Assembly: GCA_035968095.1 (NCBI GenBank)
Contig: JAWQFW010000327.1
Span: 1-5,016, forward strand
Source: IIICB1 sp035968095
Lineage (GTDB): Bacteria; Cyanobacteriota; Cyanobacteriia; Cyanobacteriales; SIO1D9
Reading direction: 5' to 3'
Length of the DNA: 5,016 nt
Shown: positions 1 through 4,982 of the stretch, in pieces
Layout of the letters: every line of letters begins with the position of its first letter
Numbering within the stretch: position 1 is the first letter of the stretch
Position numbers and translations under genes: made by a program
Notes under the pieces: generated by a model
Told to the model about the DNA's origin: nothing
The model's database searches: none
What the model saw: only the letters and a program-made list of their open reading frames with translations

Positions 1-175
1 TCGTAAAGTTACTCTCTGGATATAAATAATCTTCTCCCGATTCATCAATCACTCTGAGATAACTATTTTTTGCCGCCGATTCATCAGATAGCACCTGATA
101 ATTTTTCAATAACTCTAAGTCATCACAACCATTATTTTTGATCCAAATAGCTACTTTGATCGAAATATTTTCCAT
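1..175 (-). CDS. Small conserved hypothetical protein, 3' end cut off by window edge
   Basis: The first 58 codons of a gene that runs off the left edge are open from an ATG at 175-173. The peptide begins MENISIKVAIWIKNNGCDD and later contains RVIDESGEDYLYPESNF. It is acidic and soluble-looking, with no signal peptide or membrane segment. The 'VIDESGEDYLYP' stretch resembles small cyanobacterial proteins of unknown function that I recall as around 70 residues long, so little may be missing; this is memory, not a search. It follows the membrane-protein gene at 228-551 on the same strand after 52 bp, so co-transcription with that gene and ubiD is possible, though a small hairpin lies in the spacer. 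No Shine-Dalgarno sequence is seen before the ATG. The function is unknown. Confidence 0.65.
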   Translation of the reverse strand, partial: MENISIKVAIWIKNNGCDDLELLKNYQVLSDESAAKNSYLRVIDESGEDYLYPESNFT

Positions 176-183
176 TTTTGCAA

Positions 184-204
184 AGGGTGGATTTTTCCCA
201 CCCT
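184..204. repeat. Intergenic hairpin with GGGTGG/CCACCC stem
   Basis: A 7-bp perfect inverted repeat (AGGGTGG / CCACCCT) surrounds a 7-base A/T-rich loop in the spacer between two minus-strand genes. Read on the minus strand the stem is followed by TTTGCAAAA, too poor in T to be a convincing intrinsic terminator. It may be an intercistronic stem-loop, a weak attenuator, or one copy of the GTGGG-type short palindromes dispersed in many cyanobacterial genomes. Confidence 0.5.
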
Positions 205-227
205 AATTTCGCTTCGGAATCAACTAG

Positions 228-551
228 CTAACCCTCTGAATCTAGTTGCTGAAACTTTTTCTTAATTTCAAATTCATTGCTACTACAAATTGCTTCTAGA
301 TTGACAATTCTTGCTTCTAAATCTTGCAAATTGGAAGTTGATTTAGGAGAATTTTCTATTGGGGGGCGAGGAGAAGATAAAAGGGTACAGGTAATGCCAC
401 TTACAGCTAAAATTAAGGTTAGGGGAAGAATTACGCCGCTATGAGTAATAGCGACGATGGGAATGCAAATAGCTAACATTCCCGTGGCAAAACTCCAAAT
501 AACAATTGTGACAGTAATTTTAACTTTTGTTTCCTGCTGATTACTCGCCAT
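228..551 (-). CDS. Small two-helix membrane protein of unknown function
   Basis: This 107-residue protein is not one I recognise. After a short polar N-terminus (about residues 1-10, with several charged residues) come two hydrophobic segments, roughly residues 12-35 and 40-59, joined by a short turn. A proline-rich stretch follows (PRPPIENSP, about 61-69). The C-terminal third (about 74-104) is charged, with spaced Leu/Ile residues typical of a short coiled coil. The expected topology is a helical hairpin in the membrane with both ends on the same side. The gene starts 40 bp after the ubiD stop on the same strand, so it is probably co-transcribed with ubiD; a HIP1 octamer (575-582) lies in that spacer. 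A link to quinone synthesis, which is membrane-associated, is only a guess from position. Base use matches the neighbours and nothing suggests a pseudogene. Confidence 0.7.
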   Translation of the reverse strand: MASNQQETKVKITVTIVIWSFATGMLAICIPIVAITHSGVILPLTLILAVSGITCTLLSSPRPPIENSPKSTSNLQDLEARIVNLEAICSSNEFEIKKKFQQLDSEG

Positions 552-591
552 AGTTTTAGAGTCAATAAATTTTCGCGATCGCTATTTCATC

Positions 592-2100
592 CTACTTCAT
601 ATCGTAACCGAATAAATTAGGATCGACTTCGCCTAATTCGATATCTTCTAAGCCATATTCCGCCCAGCGTCGGGCTACCATCGCGGCAACATCGGGATCT
701 GATTCCAATGCTGCACCCCATTCATGTTCGGTTTCTGGGGGGATTTTCGTGGTAGCATCGATACCCATTCTGCCACCTAAACCAATTTTCTCACTCGCAA
801 AATCTAAACTATCAAAAGGTGTATTCGGGAGAATAAAAACATCTCTAGAAGGGTCTACTTTCGAGGAAATTGCCCAGACTACTTGACGAGGATCGCGAAT
901 GTTAATATCTTTATCAACAACGATGACAAATTTGGTATAAGTAAACTGCGGTAATGCACTCCAAAAAGCTAAAGCTGCCCTTCTCGCTTGTCCGGGATAT
1001 GCTTTATCAATCGAGATAATTGCGGCTTTGTAACTTAAAGCTTCCATTGGTAAGAAAAAGTCCACAATTTCCGAAACTTGTTGGCGTAAAATTGGGGTAT
1101 AAATGCGATTTAAAGCGATCGCCATCATTGCTTCTTCTTTCGGGGGACGACCGCTAAATGTGGTTAAATAAAGGGGATCTTTGCGGTGTGTCATGCAGTG
1201 AAAGTGAATCACAGGCGAATCTTCCACGCCGCCATAGTAACCCATGTGGTCGCCAAAAGGTCCGTCGGACATTACTTCCCCAGGCGTAATTGTTCCTTCT
1301 AAGACAAATTCTGAGTCGGCTGGGACTTGTAAATCTACGGTTTTACACTTCGCTAATTTTACTCCAGAACCGCCGTAAAGTCCGGCAAATAACCATTCCG
1401 AGAGGTCTACCGGAATTGGGGTAGCGGCTGCCATAATAATTAAAGGATCGACTCCAAGGGCGATCGCGATTTCTAATTTTTTCCCAGCTTCGGCTGCTTT
1501 TCGCAAGTGTCTCGCCCCACCGCGCACTGACAACCAATGAACGGTCATGGTATTCTGGGATTGCAACTGAAGCCGATAAACTCCCACATTCGGCGTTCCC
1601 GTCTCGCAATCTTTCGTAATTACTAGCCCCAAAGTGATAATTTTCCCCGCATCGCCCGGATAAGGACGAATTAAAGGTAATTTATTCAGATCCAAATCTT
1701 CCCCTTCGATTACCACTTGCTGACAAGCGGGGAAAAAATCTCGCCCTGGTTTCGCCTTGACAACATCGAACAGCAAATTCCCAAAAGCGATCGCCTGAGA
1801 CACCTTTTTCGGCGGTTTTGGTTGTTGCAACATCGCCAATTTTTTACCAAGTTCCTCCAACTCTGCGGGTTGTTCCATATTCATCGCCCAGCAGATGCGT
1901 TCCACCGTCCCTAACAAGTTTACCGCTACCGGGAAAGACGCACCTTTAACATTTTCAAAGATTAACGCTGGACCTCCTGCTTGGAGCATTCGGTTGGAAA
2001 TCTCCGCTATTTCTAAATCTGAGTCTACTAACGCCTGAATCCTGCGTAATTGTCCTCGTTCTGACAATAATTTAATAAATCCTCGTAAATCTCTCGCCAT
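592..2100 (-). CDS. ubiD: UbiD family decarboxylase (prenylated-FMN dependent), plastoquinone pathway
   Basis: The 502-residue product is full length for UbiD (E. coli UbiD is 497). UbiD enzymes use prenylated FMN, supplied by UbiX, and a divalent metal to decarboxylate aromatic acids. In cyanobacteria the expected substrate is 4-hydroxy-3-solanesylbenzoate, on the way to plastoquinone. Recognisable blocks are NVGVYRLQ (171-178), HWLSVRGGARH (188-198), SEWLFAG (234-240), GPFGDHMGYYGG (280-291), FSGRPP (315-320) and LDFASEKIGLGGRMGIDAT (432-450). Lined up from memory with E. coli UbiD, N171 and E235 match the metal ligands N175 and E241, R193-G194 match the cofactor-binding RG, and D284 matches the proposed acid D290. 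The exception is H188, where E. coli has Arg. The ATG at 2100 gives the usual UbiD N-terminus (MARDLRGFIKLL), with no clear Shine-Dalgarno. It is probably the first gene of a minus-strand unit with the two small genes downstream. Substrate specificity within the UbiD family is inferred from the strong resemblance to E. coli UbiD. Confidence 0.95.
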   Translation of the reverse strand: MARDLRGFIKLLSERGQLRRIQALVDSDLEIAEISNRMLQAGGPALIFENVKGASFPVAVNLLGTVERICWAMNMEQPAELEELGKKLAMLQQPKPPKKVSQAIAFGNLLFDVVKAKPGRDFFPACQQVVIEGEDLDLNKLPLIRPYPGDAGKIITLGLVITKDCETGTPNVGVYRLQLQSQNTMTVHWLSVRGGARHLRKAAEAGKKLEIAIALGVDPLIIMAAATPIPVDLSEWLFAGLYGGSGVKLAKCKTVDLQVPADSEFVLEGTITPGEVMSDGPFGDHMGYYGGVEDSPVIHFHCMTHRKDPLYLTTFSGRPPKEEAMMAIALNRIYTPILRQQVSEIVDFFLPMEALSYKAAIISIDKAYPGQARRAALAFWSALPQFTYTKFVIVVDKDINIRDPRQVVWAISSKVDPSRDVFILPNTPFDSLDFASEKIGLGGRMGIDATTKIPPETEHEWGAALESDPDVAAMVARRWAEYGLEDIELGEVDPNLFGYDMK

Positions 2101-2174
2101 AATTTTAAGAAGTATGAAGCACTGTTTCTATCTTACGCCGTTAAAGGGAACCATAGAAAAAACAGCACTGAGCA
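2101..2174. promoter_or_regulatory. Divergent promoter region between ubiD and the NYN gene
   Basis: This 74-bp spacer must hold the promoters of both ubiD (minus) and the NYN gene (plus), unless they start inside the neighbouring genes. A weak plus-strand candidate is TTAAGA (2105-2110), 18 bp, TATCTT (2129-2134). A minus-strand -10-like TAAGAT overlaps it at 2135-2130, without a good -35. An imperfect inverted repeat (CTGTTTCTAT at 2122-2131 against ATAG-AAA-AAACAG at 2153-2165, with a three-base bulge) brackets the centre. AGCACTG also occurs directly repeated at 2118-2124 and 2164-2170. These calls are by eye. Confidence 0.35.
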
Positions 2175-3275
2175 ATGCAAAAACAGACTAAATGTCCCTG
2201 TTGTGGGTCACAGGAACTCAGCAAATTAGTGTCTCGTGAGGGAAGAAGGAGATACCATTGTTTAAGCTGCGGGATCTCGCTAATTGAAAAAGTAGCTTCC
2301 TCTTCTCTGCAAAAACTGTCTTCGAGAGGAATTGCTGTTTTACTTTTAGATATTGAAAATATTAAATTAGACCCTCAAACAGAAGCTTTTCTCGCAAGTA
2401 TTTCTCGTTATCCTCTTCAAGTGAAAATTGCTTTCGCAAATTGGAAAAATTCCTCAATTAACAAACACGATTTAGACTTTCACGATCGCGGCTATCAATT
2501 AATTCATGTTCCTGATGGGAAAGATAGTGCTGATGCGAAAATGATAGCTGTTGGCTCGTCGCTCTTTCTTCAGTATCCCACAGTTAAGGAAGTTTTTGTT
2601 TGTTCGAGCGATTGGATTTTAACTCATCTTTGCAATGATTTGCAAAACAAAGGCTTGACTGTTTATCGAGTCATCAGACACAATGACAAGATTAGCATCG
2701 AAAATCGGCTCAATAATCAGGTAAAAACCTATTCACTCACGGAAAAAGCTGAAATTACCGATTTAGAGCAAGTTGTGAGCAAGATCGAGAACTTAATCCA
2801 AAGCGAACATCACGCGATCGCCTCTCGCTTAGAACAATTATCTCACTTAATTACCCTTTCCCAAAAACAATCAAACCCCCAAAGCGAACCTCATAGTTCT
2901 CATGGTAAAGTAGCCGCAGAAAATAATCAATCAAACTTACAATTTTTGCTTCCACCCGCAGCCGAAAAAGCCGAAACTAATGCTGCGATTATTCCTAATC
3001 CCGATCTTAGCAAAATCAACTCCAAAGAAAAATTAGAAAAAGCTTTATTGCAATGCCTCATCCAACTCCAAGTTAAGTCTCCAAATACAAAAATTTCTCT
3101 AGGAATTTTAGGAACACAATTCCAAAGAAATTACGGTATTGCTCCCAAAAAAATACTTAAAGAATTACACTTAAGTTCTCAGTTAAGTAAATTTATTCAG
3201 TCGAGTACCAAATTAAAACTTATTACTAAAGGAAACAATCAAGAAGTAGTAATTCTCCAAAATAAGCTTTCCTAA
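2175..3275 (+). CDS. Zinc-ribbon / NYN-domain (LabA/DUF88-type PIN nuclease fold) protein with OST-HTH-like C-terminus
   Basis: The 366-residue protein has three recognisable parts. Residues 7-32 form a zinc ribbon: CPCC with the C7/C10 pair, then CLSC with the C29/C32 pair, and basic residues GRRRYH between. Residues about 52-170 look like an NYN domain, the PIN-like fold of LabA/DUF88 proteins. It opens with the strand GIAVLLLDIENI (D59, N62), followed by DGKDSADAKMI (D117, D120) and CSSDWIL (D146), which are good candidates for the acidic metal-binding site. Residues about 190-230 are probably a coiled coil, and 231-280 a low-complexity linker rich in Q, N, S and P. Residues about 284-361 follow the pattern of OST-HTH/LOTUS RNA-binding domains (ISLGILGTQF, YGIAPKKILKEL, LSKFIQSS, LKLI). 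Cytoplasmic RNase activity or RNA-guided regulation is inferred from the folds; no substrate can be named. The NYN call is firm and the C-terminal call moderate. The ATG at 2175 is chosen because it precedes the intact zinc ribbon. Confidence 0.88.
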   Translation: MQKQTKCPCCGSQELSKLVSREGRRRYHCLSCGISLIEKVASSSLQKLSSRGIAVLLLDIENIKLDPQTEAFLASISRYPLQVKIAFANWKNSSINKHDLDFHDRGYQLIHVPDGKDSADAKMIAVGSSLFLQYPTVKEVFVCSSDWILTHLCNDLQNKGLTVYRVIRHNDKISIENRLNNQVKTYSLTEKAEITDLEQVVSKIENLIQSEHHAIASRLEQLSHLITLSQKQSNPQSEPHSSHGKVAAENNQSNLQFLLPPAAEKAETNAAIIPNPDLSKINSKEKLEKALLQCLIQLQVKSPNTKISLGILGTQFQRNYGIAPKKILKELHLSSQLSKFIQSSTKLKLITKGNNQEVVILQNKLS

Positions 3276-3381
3276 TTTCATTTCCCCACCTCATTAATGT
3301 TAATCTTACTTTTCCTAAGTGAATTGTTAACTTTTCCTTAATTTACGCGCTGAAACAGATCGGATATGCTAGTCAAATGAG
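3276..3381 (+). promoter_or_regulatory. Promoter and possible operator region upstream of exbB
   Basis: This 106-bp AT-rich spacer has no hairpin that would clearly terminate the NYN gene. A promoter candidate is TTTACG (3342-3347), 17 bp, TATGCT (3365-3370), each hexamer matching the consensus at 4 of 6 positions. ACTTTTCCT is directly repeated at 3308-3316 and 3330-3338, exactly 22 bp apart. GTTAACTT (3326-3333) and CTTAATTT (3337-3344), spaced 11 bp, resemble two units of a cyanobacterial Pho box. No convincing Fur box is seen, although exbB-exbD pairs are often iron-regulated. Confidence 0.45.
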
Positions 3382-4176
3382 ATGATTAATTTACTGGCTC
3401 TACAATCGATGTATTTATTTTTACAGTCACCAGAAACTATCGAAAACGCACCGCGAATTTTATTCGATGAATTTCTCAAAGGTGGACCCGTAATGTGGCC
3501 CATCTTAGCATTATCAGTGCTGACGATCGCCAGTGGCTTAGAAAGAGCCTGGTTTTGGTTTCGACTCCTCACCCAAGAAGATCGCATCGTCCGCGACGTG
3601 CTAGAAGCAGCAGGTTTCGACTTGCAAAAAGCCGCAGAAATCGCCGAATACGCCCGTTTTTTACCTATTGGACGCTTTCTCTACGCCCCACTCAAGCTCA
3701 AGCGCCCCACCCCAGAAACCTTTCGTTTAGCGATGGAAGCCGCCGGGGACAAAGAATTCATCAAAATGCGCCGAGGCGACAAATTCCTAGAAACAGTAAT
3801 TGCGATCGCGCCTCTCTTAGGTTTACTCGGAACCGTCACCGGATTGATTAATACCTTTAACAACCTTAACATTGGCGGTGGCGGTTCCGCCCAGGAAAAC
3901 GCCAAAGTCGCCGCCGGAATTGGGGAAGCCTTACTAACAACCGCCGCCGGAATGGTTGTCGCAATTGTTGCTTTAATCATTTTCCGTATCTTAGTCACTT
4001 TACAAGCCCGTCAAATGGATTACTTTTCCGAAGTTGGTAACGAATTAGAATTAATTTATCGTCAAGTTTGGTACGAACCTTACCTCGAAGAAAAAGCAAA
4101 ATTATCAGAAAACACCGCTTCTTTACCTCCCGCCACTTCCTATCCCGATGATTCCGTTTCTATCGAAGAATATTAA
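3382..4176 (+). CDS. exbB: ExbB/TolQ/MotA-family proton channel subunit
   Basis: The 264-residue inner-membrane protein has the three-helix layout of ExbB/TolQ: TM1 about 38-58 (MWPILALSVLTI), a long cytoplasmic loop about 62-135, TM2 about 137-158, and TM3 about 183-206. The family signature APLLGLLGTVTGLI (143-156) and GIGEALLTTAAGMVVA (179-194) are intact. T151, E182 and T187 line up by eye with E. coli ExbB T148, E176 and T181 in the proton path. ExbB pentamers enclose an ExbD dimer and use the proton gradient to energise TonB and outer-membrane receptors, for example for iron uptake; exbD follows after 74 bp. The start is uncertain. ATG 3382 is used here, but Met10 (3409) would also keep all helices and better fits the -10 candidate at 3365-3370, which would leave almost no leader before 3382. 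The family could also serve Tol-type or other roles; the ExbB name rests on the small adjacent ExbD-like partner. Confidence 0.9.
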   Translation: MINLLALQSMYLFLQSPETIENAPRILFDEFLKGGPVMWPILALSVLTIASGLERAWFWFRLLTQEDRIVRDVLEAAGFDLQKAAEIAEYARFLPIGRFLYAPLKLKRPTPETFRLAMEAAGDKEFIKMRRGDKFLETVIAIAPLLGLLGTVTGLINTFNNLNIGGGGSAQENAKVAAGIGEALLTTAAGMVVAIVALIIFRILVTLQARQMDYFSEVGNELELIYRQVWYEPYLEEKAKLSENTASLPPATSYPDDSVSIEEY

Positions 4177-4250
4177 CAGCTTAACGATCATTCTCAGCGA
4201 AAGAAAATCAAGAAGCTCAAAAATTTTTATGCTTAACAAAATTATCAAAT

Positions 4251-4673
4251 ATGCGCTTTAAAAATCAACAGCCCGGTTCCTCAGTACCCGAAGTTAACCT
4301 CGTTCCCATGCTCGACGTATTAATGTCAGTTTTAACTTTTTTTATTATCACCTCAATGGGCTTAACAGGTCAAAAAATTGGCAATATTGTTGTTCCAGGA
4401 ACAGAAGTTGGAGCCGGAGGTGCAACCGAAGAACAAATTCAAGAAAAATTAGTCATCGGCTTAAGCTTAGAAGGTGAAATTTTACTTGAAAATCGCACAA
4501 TTGACGAAACTGAGCTAGCCGAAGCCATGCAAAGTTATCTCGCGAAAAATCCCAATGGCGCGATCGTTCTTAAAGCCGACCGCGAGCTAGAATATCAACA
4601 AGTAGAAAACTTACTCAAAAAAATGGGAGAAATAGGTGGAAATTCCGTTTCTCTTTCCATTCAAAGAAATTAA
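4251..4673 (+). CDS. exbD: ExbD/TolR-family biopolymer transport protein
   Basis: The 140 residues match the usual ExbD length. A short cytoplasmic N-terminus (about 1-14) leads to PEVNLVPMLDVLMSVLTFF (13-31), the family's signature. D22 sits where ExbD carries its essential membrane aspartate (E. coli D25), in a single helix of about residues 16-37. A Gly-rich linker (about 50-58) and a periplasmic domain follow, ending in the typical IVLKADRELEYQQVENLLKK (about 104-123) and a last strand VSLSIQR. ExbD works as a dimer inside the ExbB pentamer, coupling proton flow to TonB. The gene is probably co-transcribed with exbB, 74 bp upstream. That spacer lacks a Shine-Dalgarno and holds a 10-codon frame (4229-4261) overlapping the exbD start, probably by chance. 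No second exbD and no tonB follow in the window; the sequence turns directly into repeats. Confidence 0.93.
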   Translation: MRFKNQQPGSSVPEVNLVPMLDVLMSVLTFFIITSMGLTGQKIGNIVVPGTEVGAGGATEEQIQEKLVIGLSLEGEILLENRTIDETELAEAMQSYLAKNPNGAIVLKADRELEYQQVENLLKKMGEIGGNSVSLSIQRN

Positions 4674-4708
4674 ATATTCTTGTTACCATGCCCCGCGTGA
4701 AAATTACT

Positions 4709-4733
4709 TGTTATCATGCTCCACTTGGTAACA
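4709..4733. repeat. Family A hairpin repeat, diverged copy
   Basis: The arms TGTTATCA and TGGTAACA surround a 9-base centre. One C-to-T change in the left arm still allows a U.G pair in RNA, and the centre reads TGCTCCACT instead of TGCTCCGCG. An even more decayed copy precedes it at 4681-4705, where the left arm TGTTACCA is intact but the right arm is lost. This pair is closest to exbD and is followed by a T-rich stretch (4738-4746), so it could act as a weak terminator. Confidence 0.65.
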
Positions 4734-4744
4734 TCCTCTATATT

Positions 4745-4799
4745 TTCACAGGAGGCAGAGCCTCTAATTTAGCATTTCTAGGCAGAGCCTAGAAACGAG
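4745..4799 (+). repeat. 55-bp direct repeat, copy 1 (families C and D)
   Basis: This 55-bp segment is identical, base for base, to 4962-5016 (offset 217). It contains hairpin C (GAGGC-AGA-GCCTC, 4752-4764) and hairpin D (arms TTTCTAGGC and GCCTAGAAA around AGA, 4775-4795), separated by the spacer TAATTTAGCA. Confidence 0.95.
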
Positions 4800-4866
4800 G
4801 GAAAAATCTCCCAATTCTTGTTACCATACTCCGCGTGGTAACAGCCTCCAGAGGCTCCGCCTCGAA
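4784..4866 (+). repeat. 83-bp direct repeat, copy 1 (half D, A and B)
   Basis: This segment matches 4877-4959 (offset 93) with four differences, all single-base substitutions and no gaps. It runs from the right half of hairpin D through a purine-rich spacer (GAGGGAAAAATCT) into hairpin A (4819-4843: arms TGTTACCA and TGGTAACA) and hairpin B (GAGGC-TCC-GCCTC, 4851-4863). Confidence 0.93.
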
Positions 4867-4876
4867 CAAAAAAAAT

Positions 4877-4959
4877 AGAGCCTAGAAACGAGGGAAAAAT
4901 CTTCCAATTCTTGTTACCATGCTCCGCGTGGTAACATCCTCCAGAGGCTCTGCCTCGAA
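4877..4959 (+). repeat. 83-bp direct repeat, copy 2 (half D, A and B)
   Basis: This second copy begins abruptly in the middle of hairpin D, after an A8 run (4868-4875), so its left half-palindrome is missing. It carries the most regular A hairpin (4912-4936), where TGTTACCATGC can pair with GCGTGGTAACA around a TCC loop with one T.G pair. Its B hairpin (4944-4956) has a TCT loop instead of TCC. Confidence 0.93.
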
Positions 4960-4982
4960 TATTCACAGGAGGCAGAGCCTCT
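4943..4982. repeat. 14-bp inverted repeat formed by hairpins B and C
   Basis: AGAGGCTCTGCCTC at 4943-4956 is the exact reverse complement of GAGGCAGAGCCTCT at 4969-4982, with 12 bases between. Each arm is also its own small hairpin, so the segment can fold either as two small hairpins or as one long stem. Confidence 0.85.

Noticed and set aside
1343..1609. 88-codon frame on the minus strand inside ubiD
   Set aside because: It is an out-of-frame shadow of the well-supported ubiD coding sequence, with no recognisable domain.
1717..1914. 65-codon plus-strand frame antisense to ubiD
   Set aside because: It overlaps conserved UbiD coding sequence and has an Arg/Phe/His-rich composition typical of spurious antisense frames.
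3288..3305. Fur-box-like AT-rich sequence upstream of exbB
   Set aside because: TTAATGTTAAT gives only a loose match to NATWAT-type units and lacks the expected symmetric 19-bp arrangement.
3495..3851. 118-codon plus-strand frame inside exbB
   Set aside because: It is a +2-shifted shadow of exbB, very rich in Arg and Ser, and the exbB frame holds the family motifs.
3681..3998. 105-codon minus-strand frame antisense to exbB
   Set aside because: It is the antisense of conserved TM2/TM3 codons of exbB; its hydrophobic look mirrors the real gene. The frame at 3369-3587 is rejected for the same reason.
4213..4234. Possible terminator or hairpin between exbB and exbD (AAGC ... GCTT around AAAAATTTTT)
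   Set aside because: The stem has a two-base mismatch and is almost all A/T with no following T run, so it is unlikely to form a stable hairpin.
4229..4261. 10-codon leader peptide frame overlapping the exbD start
   Set aside because: It has no ribosome binding site and no stretch of regulatory codons; a frame this short in AT-rich sequence is expected by chance.
4778..4966. 62-codon minus-strand open frame with two near-identical internal repeats
   Set aside because: It lies entirely inside the palindromic repeat block. The 93-bp offset is a multiple of three, so an open frame is simply copied with the repeat. There is no sign of protein-level constraint.
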